Made by a program: the position numbers and the translations under genes. From positions 558,001 through 622,000 of the forward strand of contig NZ_JABBGE010000003.1 of NCBI RefSeq assembly GCF_012927245.1: 64,000 nucleotides of DNA, in the 5' to 3' direction. The notes below the pieces were generated by a model. It did not search any database. It saw only the letters and a program-made list of their open reading frames with translations, and was not told the origin of the DNA. Below, one piece after another: positions 25,026-33,768 of the stretch (its first letter is position 1; each line of letters starts with the position of its first letter). The DNA is from Streptomyces sp. R302. GTDB taxonomy: Bacteria; Actinomycetota; Actinomycetes; Streptomycetales; Streptomycetaceae.

Positions 25026-26615
25026 TCACGCCTGCGGGCCGTCCAGCTCCGCACGCATGCGGGCGCGCAGCTCCAGCGTGGCCACCAGGCGCTGGAACGC
25101 CTCCGACCAGTAGGCGCCCGCGCCCGGAGAGGCGTCCTCCGCCTCCGGGACCGCCGCCGCGAGCGACGCCAGACGGCCGGCGGCGGCGGGGGAGAGGCAG
25201 CGCTCCGCGAGCCCCATCACCCCGCTGAAGCTCCACGGATAGCTGCCCGCGTCCCGGGCGGAGTCCAGGGCGTCGATCACCGCCTCGCCCAGCGGCTCCG
25301 CCCACGGCACCGCGCACACCCCGAGCAGCTGGAAGGCCTCGGACAGGCCGTGCGCCGCCACGAACGCCGCCACCCAGCCGGCCCGCTCCGCCGGGCCGAG
25401 CGTCGACAGCAGCTGGGCCCGCTCGGCCAGCGAGGACGTGCCGGGGCCCGTCGCCGGCGGTGTCGAAGGGTCGCCGAGCAGCGCCCGTGACCAGGCCGCG
25501 TCCCGCTGGCGCACCGCCGCCCGGCACCAGGCCGCGTGCAGCTCCGGCTGCCAGTCGTCGGCGACCGGCAGCGCCACGATCTCCTCAGGGGACCGCCCGC
25601 CGAACCGGGCCGGCCAGCAGGTCAGCGGCGCGGCCTCCACCAGCTGGCCCAGCCACCAGGACCGCTCGCCGCGGCCCGCCGGGGGCACCGCGGCCACGCC
25701 GTCCCGCCGCATCTCCTCGTCGCACTCGTGCGGCGCCTCCACCACGACCGTCGGCACGGGCTCCGTCCGGTCCAGGCCCACGCAGGTCAGCGCCCGGCCC
25801 GCCATGCGGCCCGCGAGCGCGGAGCCCGGCAGCGCGGAGAGCAGCTCGGCGGCGGTCGCGCGGACGTTGCGGCTGCGGTCGCCGAGGGCGGCCTCCAGGA
25901 ACTCCTCGTCCGCCGCCGACAGTCCGGCGCGCAGCGAGTCCAGGAACATCAGCCGGTCCTCGGCCCGTTCGCCGTCCCAGGTCGTGGCGAGCAGGGCCCG
26001 TCCCGCGGCCGGATCCTTCGCCCGTACGCCTCCGAGGAGGGCGACCCGCTCGGCGAACAGGCCCTCCTCCCACAGCTTCCGCACCGCTTCCGCGTCCCCC
26101 GGGTCCGGCAGGGCGCCGCCGGCCCCGGTGCCGCGCAGCGCGAACCGCCACTCCGGGTTGAGCCGGGCCAGCCACAGTCCGCGCGGTCCGGCGAACGCCA
26201 GGGCCTGCGGGCGGAGATCGGTACGGGCCCTGGCCGCGTCGAGGAGGGCCGGCAAGGAGGCCGGCGGCGCCTTGTAGCCGCGCTCGCCGGCCAGCGCCAG
26301 CCACTGCGGGAGCAGTTCGGCGAGGTCCGGCGCGGGGCCGCGGCGGCCGGCGGCGGGGGCGGCCCCCCGGCCCGCCAGCAGGCCGTCGAGGCGGTGGCGG
26401 GCCGCCTCCGGCAGCGCGGGGCGGGGGTCGTGCGGGGCCGGTTCGGGGGGTACGGCCGCGGGGCCGGGGCGGAGGCCTGCGCGGCGGCGGAGGGTGTGGC
26501 GGGCGGCGGTGTCGAGCAGGGTCCGGGCGGCTTGCGCGCCGGAGGGCGGGCGGCGGTCGGTGCCGAGTAGGGCGGTGGAGACCAGGGCGTCCCAGTCGGT
26601 GTCTGTCGTCGTCAC
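25026..26615 (-). CDS. DUF5691 family protein
   Basis: 529 residues. The GTG at 26615 has GGAGG in place; the protein begins VTTTDTDWDALVSTALLGTDRR, the recognisable N-terminus of the family. It is largely helical, with HEAT-like stretches (EEFLEAALGDRSRNVRATAAELLSALPGS), and has no membrane segment or known catalytic motif. A scaffold role is inferred. It lies downstream of the SWIM gene, separated by a 144-bp gap holding a dispersed repeat. With the divergent MoxR, DUF5682 and VWA genes it forms a set I recall as co-occurring in many bacteria. Confidence 0.8.
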   Translation of the reverse strand: MTTTDTDWDALVSTALLGTDRRPPSGAQAARTLLDTAARHTLRRRAGLRPGPAAVPPEPAPHDPRPALPEAARHRLDGLLAGRGAAPAAGRRGPAPDLAELLPQWLALAGERGYKAPPASLPALLDAARARTDLRPQALAFAGPRGLWLARLNPEWRFALRGTGAGGALPDPGDAEAVRKLWEEGLFAERVALLGGVRAKDPAAGRALLATTWDGERAEDRLMFLDSLRAGLSAADEEFLEAALGDRSRNVRATAAELLSALPGSALAGRMAGRALTCVGLDRTEPVPTVVVEAPHECDEEMRRDGVAAVPPAGRGERSWWLGQLVEAAPLTCWPARFGGRSPEEIVALPVADDWQPELHAAWCRAAVRQRDAAWSRALLGDPSTPPATGPGTSSLAERAQLLSTLGPAERAGWVAAFVAAHGLSEAFQLLGVCAVPWAEPLGEAVIDALDSARDAGSYPWSFSGVMGLAERCLSPAAAGRLASLAAAVPEAEDASPGAGAYWSEAFQRLVATLELRARMRAELDGPQA

Positions 26616-26672
26616 GGTTCCTCCGGGTCGTGGTCTCGGGGCCGCCCGCATCCGTACCGAGCCGTCGCACGG

Positions 26673-26750
26673 GGTGCGGGTTCAGGCGCGGGAACCTGGG
26701 CGCGGCAACAGGGCGCCGTTCCGTGTGCCCATCCGCCCACACGGCGGGGG
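26673..26750. repeat. Dispersed repeat, second copy of the 56.8-kb element
   Basis: GGTGCGGGTTCAGGCGC (26673-26689) is identical to 56853-56869. It is followed in both places by a (T/C)GCCGTTCCGT-type arm and a GTGCCCA palindrome. Here the hairpin CCGTGTG...CACACGG spans about 26720-26744. It fills the gap between the SWIM and DUF5691 genes and is likely a small mobile or REP-like element. Confidence 0.6.
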
Positions 26751-26759
26751 CGGGGCAGG

Positions 26760-28064
26760 TCACGTCAAGGGGACCGGGTCCTCCGGGGACTCCCGGGACC
26801 AGGCCGTCAAGGGGGTGAAGCCTCTGGGGCCGCATTCGCCGAAGACCGTGAGGGGGGTGCCGCCCGACAGGGCCAGGAGGCGCCAGAGGGTGGGGCGGGG
26901 CGGGGGTGTCAGGGGGAGGGCCTCGCGGCCGTCGGCGTCGGCGAGCTGCCAGCCGTACTCCGTGGGGGCGGGGACGACCTGGGTGAGCGTCACCGGCCAG
27001 GACTCCAGCCAGGGGTCCTCGCGCAGGGCGCGGCCGTACGCGTCGAGGGCCGCGCCGACCGGGCCGCCCGGCGGCGGGGCGGCCGGGCCGGGGGCCGGGA
27101 CCAGCTCGCCGGGGTCCGCGCGGAGCTGTCCTGAGCCCGCGTGCGGGGTGAGTTCGCCGTCGAGGAGGGCGCCGACCGGCAGGGTGAGGGCGGGGGCGCG
27201 GCCCGCCGCGCCGTACGAGAGCAGCAGGGCCGTACGGCCGCCGGTCGTGCCGTACAGCCAGATGCGACGGGTCGTCAGCCGGCCGTCCCCGGTGTCGTAC
27301 CGGGAGAGGACCAGCCAGCGGTCCCGTACCGCCGGGCCGGCCGGGACGGACGGGAGGCCGACCCGGGTCCGCACCGTCGCCGCCAGACCGGCGGGCAGCC
27401 GGTCGGCGGCCAGCCAGGCGCGGTCCAGGAGATGGGCGAGCGCGCACTCCTCCAGGAGCCGCACCGGCCAGCCCGGGCCCGAGCCCGGTATCGCGCCGAG
27501 CTCGCGGGCCCGGGCCGCGAGCCCGGGCGCCTGCGCGTCGACCATGCGGGCCGCGGTCTCCTCCCACAGGCCGTACCCCTGGCGGCCGGCCGCCGCGAGC
27601 CCGCCGCGGACCAGGTCGGTGAGCCGCCGCTCCAGCTCCTCCGCGCCCGCCGTCACCCGGGCCGCCCGGCGCTCGGCCCGGCGGCGGGCCGCCTCGGGAT
27701 CGGCCGGTGCCGCCGCCGGCGCCGGGCGCGGCGCGAGCCGGCGGGCGGCCCAGCCGGGCGGTTCGGCCCCGTCCGGCACGGCCGGGTCGCCCGCCGCCCA
27801 GAGCAGCAGCAGGCCGAGCGCGTGCTTGCAGGGGGACTTGCGGCTCGGGCAGGTGCACGCGTACACGGGCCCCGAGGTGTCCACGACCGTGCGGTACGGC
27901 GTGCGGCCGCTGCCCGCGCACTGCCCCCAGACGACCCCGTCGCGGCCGCCCGCGCCGCTCCACGGCCCGGCCGTGCCGAGCGCGCCGCCCGCTCTGCGCG
28001 ACACCTCGTCAGGAGCCAGTGCCCGCACCTGCTCAGCCGTCCAGCGCGTCCCCGTCGCATTCAT
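26760..28064 (-). CDS. SWIM zinc-finger protein
   Basis: 434 residues, starting MNATGTRWTAEQVRALAPDE. The ATG at 28064 is chosen because TACCGT ends exactly 7 nt upstream. The SWIM motif CTCPSRKSPCKHALG supplies Cys70, Cys72, Cys79 and His81 (CxCx6CxH), a fold that binds DNA or protein. The remainder is Ala/Arg-rich and helical, with no recognised enzyme motif. The promoter is a full match to the actinobacterial DNA-damage consensus. The protein is inferred to be the nucleic-acid or substrate-recognition part of the MoxR/VWA set. Confidence 0.88.
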   Translation of the reverse strand: MNATGTRWTAEQVRALAPDEVSRRAGGALGTAGPWSGAGGRDGVVWGQCAGSGRTPYRTVVDTSGPVYACTCPSRKSPCKHALGLLLLWAAGDPAVPDGAEPPGWAARRLAPRPAPAAAPADPEAARRRAERRAARVTAGAEELERRLTDLVRGGLAAAGRQGYGLWEETAARMVDAQAPGLAARARELGAIPGSGPGWPVRLLEECALAHLLDRAWLAADRLPAGLAATVRTRVGLPSVPAGPAVRDRWLVLSRYDTGDGRLTTRRIWLYGTTGGRTALLLSYGAAGRAPALTLPVGALLDGELTPHAGSGQLRADPGELVPAPGPAAPPPGGPVGAALDAYGRALREDPWLESWPVTLTQVVPAPTEYGWQLADADGREALPLTPPPRPTLWRLLALSGGTPLTVFGECGPRGFTPLTAWSRESPEDPVPLT

Positions 28065-28071
28065 GTACCTG

Positions 28072-28094
28072 ACGGTATTCTCCGCCACTGACAA
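28072..28094 (-). promoter_or_regulatory. RecA-NDp/PafBC promoter of SWIM gene
   Basis: On the minus strand, TTGTCAGTG (28086-28094), exactly 8 bp, then TACCGT (28072-28077). This is a perfect match to TTGTCRGTG-N8-TANNNT, the RecA-independent DNA-damage promoter of actinobacteria activated by PafBC. The -10 box ends 7 nt before the ATG, giving a leaderless transcript. Confidence 0.78.
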
Positions 28095-28233
28095 CGCAGT
28101 TGACCTGGGGATTCTCTTCCGGAGGAGGACCCCGGCGACACCTTCGCTTTACCGGTCCTTTACGGTGCTGTGCGAGCTCGCGCGAACCAGCGTGAGCCCT
28201 TCGACCGCACCACCGTGCAGGGGGAGTACCACC

Positions 28234-28647
28234 ATGAACCGCACCGTCCGCACCGCCGTCTCGGCCCTCGCCGTCGTCGGCCTCGCGTTCGGGCTCGGGG
28301 CCTGTTCCGAGGCGGCCGACAAGGCCGCCGACCAGGTCGACAAGGCCGTCACCGAAAGCTACGAGGTGACCTACGAGGTCACCGGCACGGCCGTGGAGAC
28401 GATCGAGTACCACGCCGGCGACGGCACCGCGATGCAGCCGCAGGTCGCGAGCGACAAGAAGCCGACCGTGCCGTGGACCAGGACCGTGAAGCTGCACGGC
28501 ATCATGCCGCCCGCCGTCATGCCCGTCTCCGCCGAGCCCGCCGACCTCACCTGCAAGGTCGTCTACCAGGGCAAGGTCATCAAGGAGGCCAAGGGCGAGC
28601 AGGCCATGTCCGGCGGCTGCGTCGCCGTCTCCCCGGTCTTCAACTGA
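28234..28647 (+). CDS. MmpS-like lipoprotein
   Basis: 137 residues. The ATG at 28234 follows GGGGAG. The signal peptide ends in a lipobox (FGLGAC, Cys about residue 24), giving a surface lipoprotein. The mature part (VTYEVTGTAVETIEYHAGDGTAMQ to SGGCVAVSPVFN) has the beta-sandwich pattern of the MmpS transport-accessory family, here lipid-anchored and without an MmpL partner nearby. It is transcribed with the MoxR operon but separated by 107 bp containing its own promoter, so it need not be part of that system. Confidence 0.8.
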   Translation: MNRTVRTAVSALAVVGLAFGLGACSEAADKAADQVDKAVTESYEVTYEVTGTAVETIEYHAGDGTAMQPQVASDKKPTVPWTRTVKLHGIMPPAVMPVSAEPADLTCKVVYQGKVIKEAKGEQAMSGGCVAVSPVFN

Positions 28648-28693
28648 CCGTCCCCACCCCTCGATTGCACCGCTGACCTGCGGCGCGAGCCGA

Positions 28694-28716
28694 TTGTCAG
28701 TGGCGTGGTGCACCGT
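28694..28716 (+). promoter_or_regulatory. RecA-NDp/PafBC-like promoter of MoxR operon
   Basis: TTGTCAGTG (28694-28702), exactly 8 bp, then CACCGT (28711-28716). It matches the DNA-damage consensus fully in the upstream element and spacing, with one change in the -10 box (C for T). It lies 38 nt before the MoxR start, leaving room for the GGAGGGGG ribosome site. The upstream element shares TTGTCAGTGGCG with the SWIM promoter. Confidence 0.7.
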
Positions 28717-28754
28717 GGATCGCACAGCAGGTCGAACGATCTGGAGGGGGATCC

Positions 28755-29912
28755 ATGATGGTGCCCGCAACCACCACCCAGCAGCCCGACGCCGGTGCCG
28801 TGACGGACACCGGCCCGGGCCGCCCGGGGCCCGCCGAGGCCCTGCGGCCCCACGCCGAACACGCCTTCGCCCACGAGCTCGCCGCGCTCGCCGCCGCCGA
28901 CGACCGCCCCCGGCCCGCCCGTTGGCGCCTCTCGCCCTGGGCCGTCGCCACCTACCTCCTCGGCGGCGCGCTCCCCGACGGCACCGTGATCACACCCAAG
29001 TACGTCGGCCCCCGGCGCATCGTCGAGGTCGCCGTCACCACGCTCGCCACCGACCGGGCACTGCTCCTCCTCGGCGTCCCCGGCACCGCCAAGACCTGGG
29101 TCTCCGAGCACCTCGCCGCCGCCGTCAGCGGCGACTCCACCCTCCTCGTGCAGGGCACCGCCGGCACCCCCGAGGAGGCCATCCGGTACGGGTGGAACTA
29201 CGCCCGGCTGCTCGCCGAGGGCCCCAGCCGCGCCGCGCTCGTCCCCAGCCCCGTCATGCGCGCCATGGAGCGCGGGGCGACCGCCCGCGTCGAGGAGCTG
29301 ACCCGGGTCCCCGCCGACGTGCAGGACTCGCTCATCACGATCCTGTCCGAGAAGACCCTGCCCGTCCCCGAACTCGGCGAGGAGGTCCAGGCCGTCCCCG
29401 GCTTCAACCTCATCGCCACCGCCAACGACCGCGACCGGGGCGTCAACGAGCTGTCCAGCGCGCTCCGGCGCCGCTTCAACACCGTCGTGCTGCCCCTGCC
29501 CGCCACCCCCGAGGACGAGGTGGACATCGTCGCCCGCCGGGTCGAGCAGCTGGGCCGCTCCCTCGAACTGCCCGCCCCGCCCGAGGGCGTCGAGGAGATC
29601 CGGCGGGTCGTCACCGTCTTCCGCGAACTGCGCGACGGCGTCACCGCCGACGGCCGGACCACGCTCAAGTCCCCCTCGGGGACGCTCTCCACCGCCGAGG
29701 CCATCTCCGTCGTCACCGGCGGCCTCGCGCTCGCCGCCCACTTCGGGGACGGCGTGCTGCGCCCCTCGGACGTCGCCGCCGGCATCCTCGGCGCCGTCGT
29801 CCGCGACCCGGCGGCCGACCGGGTCGTCTGGCAGGAGTACCTGGAGACGGTGGTGAGAGAGCGCGACGGCTGGAAGGACTTCTACCGCGCCTGCCGCGAG
29901 GTGAGCGCATGA
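28755..29912 (+). CDS. MoxR-type AAA+ ATPase
   Basis: 385 residues. The ATG at 28755 has GGAGGGGG upstream. Walker A is GVPGTAKT (107-114), the Walker B position reads ATARVEELTRVP with Glu-Glu in place of the usual Asp-Glu, sensor 1 is LIATANDRDRG, and the arginine finger is SALRRRF. MoxR ATPases remodel or load cofactors into client proteins, usually together with a VWA protein. It is the first gene of a three-gene unit, overlapping the next gene by 4 bp. The Walker B change may slow hydrolysis, but the catalytic Glu is retained. Confidence 0.92.
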   Translation: MMVPATTTQQPDAGAVTDTGPGRPGPAEALRPHAEHAFAHELAALAAADDRPRPARWRLSPWAVATYLLGGALPDGTVITPKYVGPRRIVEVAVTTLATDRALLLLGVPGTAKTWVSEHLAAAVSGDSTLLVQGTAGTPEEAIRYGWNYARLLAEGPSRAALVPSPVMRAMERGATARVEELTRVPADVQDSLITILSEKTLPVPELGEEVQAVPGFNLIATANDRDRGVNELSSALRRRFNTVVLPLPATPEDEVDIVARRVEQLGRSLELPAPPEGVEEIRRVVTVFRELRDGVTADGRTTLKSPSGTLSTAEAISVVTGGLALAAHFGDGVLRPSDVAAGILGAVVRDPAADRVVWQEYLETVVRERDGWKDFYRACREVSA

Positions 29913-32218
29913 CCGCCCTCGCCACGGTACCCGCGCAGCCCCGGGCGCGCGAGACGGCCTGGCCGCTGCTGCTCGGGGTCCGGCACCACGGGCCCGGCTC
30001 CGCGCGCGGGGTGGCCGCCGCCCTGGACGCGGCCCGGCCCGACGCGGTCCTGATCGAGGGCCCCGCCGAGGCCGACGCGCTGGCCGCGCTCGCCGCCGAC
30101 CCGGAGATGCGGCCGCCCGTCGCCCTCCTCGCCCACGCCGTCGACGACCCCGGCCGGGCCGCCTTCTGGCCCTTCGCCGCCTTCTCGCCCGAGTGGACCG
30201 CGCTGCGCTGGGCCCTCGCCCGGGGAGTCCCCGTCCGCTTCGTCGACCTGCCCGCCGCCCACACCCTCGCCGCCACCGACCCCACCTGGGGCGACGGCGA
30301 GGACGAGGCCGACGGCTCCGCCCCCGTCGACCCGCTCGCCGCACTCGCCCGCGCCGCCGGGCGGGAGGACCCCGAGCAGTGGTGGGAGGACGTCGTCGAA
30401 CTCCGCGGCGACAGCGACCCCCTCGCCCCCTTCGCGGCCCTCGCCGAGGCCATGACCGCCCTGCGCGAGCGGTACGGACACGGCGGCCGGCCGCGCGACC
30501 CGGTCCGCGAGGCCCACATGCGGCTGAAACTGCGCGCCGCCCGCAAGGAGTTCGGCGACGCCGTCGCCGTCGTCTGCGGCGCCTGGCACGTCCCCGCCCT
30601 CGCCGCCCGCACCACCGCCACCGCCGACCGCGCCCTCCTCAAAGGCCTGCCCAAGGTGAAGGCCGAGCTGACCTGGGTCCCCTGGACCCACCGCCGACTC
30701 GCCCGCCGCTCCGGATACGGCGCCGGGATCGAGTCCCCCGGCTGGTACGGCCACCTCTTCGCCGCCCCCGACCGGCCCGTCGAGCGGTGGATGACACGGT
30801 GCGCCGCTCTCCTCCGGGAGGCCGACCACCCCGTCTCCTCCGCCCACGTCATCGAGGCCGTCCGCCTCGCCGAGACCCTCGCCGCCCTGCGCGGCCGGCC
30901 GCGCCCCGGCCTCGCCGAGACCACCGACGCCGTCCGGGCCGTCCTCTGCGAGGGCTCCGACGTGCCGCTCGCCCTCGTCAGGGACCGGCTCGTCGTCGGC
31001 GACGTCCTCGGCGAGGTCCCGGCCGCCGCGCCCGCCGTCCCGCTCCAGCGCGACCTCGACCGGCTCCGCCGGAGCCTCCGCCTCACCCCCGCGGCCGAGG
31101 AGCGCGACCTCGACCTCGACCTGCGCCGCGACACCGACGCCGCCCGCAGCCGCCTCCTCCACCGGCTCCGGCTCCTCGGCGTCGACTGGGGCCTGCCCGC
31201 CGCCGGCCGCACCGGCACCGGCACCTTCCGCGAGTCGTGGCTGCTGCGCTGGCAGCCCGAACTGCACGTCAGGGTTGCCGAGGCCGGCGTCTGGGGCACC
31301 ACCGTCGAGGCCGCCGCCACCGCCAGGGCCGAGTCCCTGGCCCTCACCGCGGCCGGCCTCGGCGAGATCACCGGCCTCGCCGAGCGCTGCCTCCTCGCCG
31401 GCCTCACCGACGCCCTCCCCGCCGTCCTCGGCGCCCTCGCCGAGCGGGCCGCCCTCGACACCGACGTGGCCCACCTCGCCGACGCCCTCCCGGCCCTCGC
31501 CCGCGCCCTGCGCTACGGCGACGTCCGCGGCACCGACACCGCCGCCCTCGCCGACGTCGCCACCGGCCTGGCCGAGCGGATCCGCGTCGGCCTCCCGCCC
31601 GCCTGCGCCGGGCTCGACGCGGACGCCGCCGACCGGATGCGCGAGCGCCTGGACGCCGTCCACACCGCGATCGCCCTCCTCCCCGACCCCGCGCCGGCCG
31701 ACGACCCCGCCGCCCTCGCCTCCCGCTGGGCCGGCACCCTGCGCCGGCTCGCCGCCGGGGAGCGGGTGCCCGGCGCCGTCCGGGGCCGGGCCGTGCGGAT
31801 CCTCCTCGACGAGGGGCGGCTGCCCGACGACGAGACGGCGCGGCTCATGGGCCTCGCCCTCTCGCCCGGCACCCCGCCCGCCGACGCCGCCGCCTGGACC
31901 GACGGCTTCGTCGGCGGCCCCGGCGGCGGACTGCTGCTCGTCCACGACGAGCGCCTCCTCGCCCTCCTGGACGGCTGGCTCACCGGCGTACCGGCCGAGG
32001 CGTTCACCGCCGTGCTGCCGCTGCTGCGGCGCACCTTCGGGGCGTACGAGCCGGGGGTGCGGCGGGCCCTCGGCGAGCTCGCCGCCCGGGGGCCCGAGGC
32101 CGCCGGGCCCGGCTCCGCCGCCCTCGTCCCCGGCTTCGCCACCACCCTCGACGAGGAGCGGGCGGACGCCGTCCTCCCCCTCCTCGCCCTCGTCCTCGGT
32201 ACGGAGGCCCCCGCATGA
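29909..32218 (+). CDS. DUF5682 family protein
   Basis: 769 residues, starting at the ATGA overlap with the MoxR gene. The N-terminus (LLLGVRHHGPGSARGVAAALDAARPDAVLIEGPAEADAL) is the family hallmark; HHGPGS plus IEGP suggest an active site similar to TraB/ChaN-like or other metal-dependent hydrolase folds, which is only a guess. A conserved CGAWHVPAL motif lies near residue 230. The rest is Ala/Leu-rich and helical. There is no membrane segment. It is translationally coupled to both neighbours, so the three proteins are probably made in fixed ratio. Confidence 0.85.
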   Translation: MTALATVPAQPRARETAWPLLLGVRHHGPGSARGVAAALDAARPDAVLIEGPAEADALAALAADPEMRPPVALLAHAVDDPGRAAFWPFAAFSPEWTALRWALARGVPVRFVDLPAAHTLAATDPTWGDGEDEADGSAPVDPLAALARAAGREDPEQWWEDVVELRGDSDPLAPFAALAEAMTALRERYGHGGRPRDPVREAHMRLKLRAARKEFGDAVAVVCGAWHVPALAARTTATADRALLKGLPKVKAELTWVPWTHRRLARRSGYGAGIESPGWYGHLFAAPDRPVERWMTRCAALLREADHPVSSAHVIEAVRLAETLAALRGRPRPGLAETTDAVRAVLCEGSDVPLALVRDRLVVGDVLGEVPAAAPAVPLQRDLDRLRRSLRLTPAAEERDLDLDLRRDTDAARSRLLHRLRLLGVDWGLPAAGRTGTGTFRESWLLRWQPELHVRVAEAGVWGTTVEAAATARAESLALTAAGLGEITGLAERCLLAGLTDALPAVLGALAERAALDTDVAHLADALPALARALRYGDVRGTDTAALADVATGLAERIRVGLPPACAGLDADAADRMRERLDAVHTAIALLPDPAPADDPAALASRWAGTLRRLAAGERVPGAVRGRAVRILLDEGRLPDDETARLMGLALSPGTPPADAAAWTDGFVGGPGGGLLLVHDERLLALLDGWLTGVPAEAFTAVLPLLRRTFGAYEPGVRRALGELAARGPEAAGPGSAALVPGFATTLDEERADAVLPLLALVLGTEAPA

Positions 32219-33369
32219 GCGGCACCGACGAGCGGCTGCGCCGCTGGCGCCTCGTCCTGGGCGGCGCCGCCGCCGAGACCACGGGCCGCGCCCTGACCGG
32301 CACCGACGCCGGCATGGACGCCGCCCTCGCCGCCCTCTACGACACCGGAGACGGCGCGGACGGCAAGGACGGCCGGGAGCGCAGGGGCGGGCTCGGCGGC
32401 TCCGCGCCCTCCGTCGCCCGCTGGCTCGGCGACATCCGCGGCTACTTCCCCACCTCCGTCGTGCAGATCATGCAGCGCGACGCCATCGACCGGCTCGGGC
32501 TCGCCACGCTCCTCCTGGAGCCGGAGACGCTGGCGGCCGTCGAGCCCGACGTGCACCTCGTCGGCACCCTGCTCTCCCTGAACAAGGCGCTGCCGGAGAC
32601 CACCCGGGAGACCGCCCGCGCCGTCGTCCGCAAGGTCGTCGACGACCTGGAGGCCCGGCTCTCGGCGCGCACCCGGGCGACGGTCACCGGCGCCCTCGAC
32701 CGCACGGCCCGGACCGGCCGCCCCCGCCACCGGGACATCGACTGGGACCGCACCCTGCGGGCCAACCTCAAGCACTACCTCCCCGAGCACCGCACGGTCG
32801 TCCCCGAGCGGCTGATCGGCCACGGCCGCGCCTCCCGGGCGGTCCGCAAGGAGATCGTGCTCTGCGTCGACCAGTCCGGCTCGATGGCCGCCTCCGTCGT
32901 GTACGCCTCCGTCTTCGGCGCCGCCCTCGCCTCGCTCCGGGCCGTCGCCACCCGGCTTGTCGTCTTCGACACCTCCGTCGTGGACCTCACCGACGCGCTC
33001 GACGACCCCGTCGACGTCCTCTTCGGCACTCGGCTCGGCGGCGGCACCGACATCAACCGCGCCCTCGCCTACTGCCAGTCGCGGATCACCCGCCCCGCCG
33101 ACACCGTCGTCGTCCTCGTCAGCGACCTGTACGAGGGCGGCATCCGCGACGAGATGCTGAAGCGGGTCGCGGCGATGAAGGCGTCCGGGGTGCAGTTCGT
33201 CGCCCTGCTCGCCCTCTCCGACGAGGGCGCCCCCGCCTACGACCGGGAGCACGCCGCCGCCCTCGCCGCCCTCGGCGCCCCCGCCTTCGCCTGCACCCCC
33301 GACCTCTTCCCCGAGGTGATGGCCGCCGCCCTGGAGAAGCGGCCGCTGCCGATACCCGACACCGACTGA
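32215..33369 (+). CDS. VWA-domain protein of the MoxR operon
   Basis: 384 residues, starting at the ATGA overlap. The C-terminal von Willebrand A domain has a complete MIDAS: DQSGS (219-223), GGGTDIN (Thr278) and VLVSDLYEGG. The N-terminal 200 residues are helical. MIDAS proteins next to MoxR ATPases bind the client through a divalent metal while the AAA+ ring remodels it. It is the last gene of the unit, followed by a 12-bp hairpin. Its native composition gives no sign of recent transfer. Confidence 0.9.
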   Translation: MSGTDERLRRWRLVLGGAAAETTGRALTGTDAGMDAALAALYDTGDGADGKDGRERRGGLGGSAPSVARWLGDIRGYFPTSVVQIMQRDAIDRLGLATLLLEPETLAAVEPDVHLVGTLLSLNKALPETTRETARAVVRKVVDDLEARLSARTRATVTGALDRTARTGRPRHRDIDWDRTLRANLKHYLPEHRTVVPERLIGHGRASRAVRKEIVLCVDQSGSMAASVVYASVFGAALASLRAVATRLVVFDTSVVDLTDALDDPVDVLFGTRLGGGTDINRALAYCQSRITRPADTVVVLVSDLYEGGIRDEMLKRVAAMKASGVQFVALLALSDEGAPAYDREHAAALAALGAPAFACTPDLFPEVMAAALEKRPLPIPDTD

Positions 33370-33502
33370 GCCCGGTCCCGTGCGGATTCCGTCGCCGACG
33401 GGCCACCCGGACGGGCGCGCCCGGGCCCACTGAGGCCCATATCACATCCGCGGCCAGGTGGCCCTCACCCGGTGGGCCGGCGTGGCGTGAGGGGGGCAAA
33501 CC

Positions 33503-33538
33503 CCGCCTCCCGCCTGCCCGGTGGTGGGCGGGAGGCGG
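33503..33538 (+). terminator. Terminator after VWA gene
   Basis: CCGCCTCCCGCC and its complement form a 12-bp perfect stem with a 12-nt loop. Confidence 0.8.
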
Positions 33539-33578
33539 TCCGAGGGCGCCCACGGACAGCCCTTTCGCCCCTACGTTC

Positions 33579-33594
33579 TGTGACCCGTATCACC
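33579..33594. promoter_or_regulatory. CRP-like site upstream of sucCD
   Basis: TGTGACCCGTATCACC contains GTGA-N6-TCAC; its reverse complement also fits GTG-N6-GNCAC. It lies about 190 bp before the sucC start and shares TGTGACCCG with the orphan site at 7608. Confidence 0.5.
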
Positions 33595-33768
33595 GCTGGG
33601 TTGTGATCTGCGATTTAGGGACCAACGGCCCACGGGGATAACCTGCGGGACGGACATGCCGCGTCCACGGTCACCGTGTACGCCTCCCTAGTGACAGCGC
33701 AGTCACGTTGCCCTCCGCGGCACGCCCACGCAGACAACGAACCGCGATCATCTAGAAAAGGGACGCGC

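Larger units (their letters stand above)
33370..33768. other. Intergenic region upstream of sucC, 399 bp
   Basis: It contains the VWA-operon terminator, a CRP-like site at 33579-33594, an AT-richer stretch with GGATAACCT (a possible -10 box near 33640) and a second dyad GTGAC-AGCGCA-GTCAC at 33691-33706. No ORF with native codon use was found. The long leader suggests several layers of control over sucCD. Confidence 0.5.
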
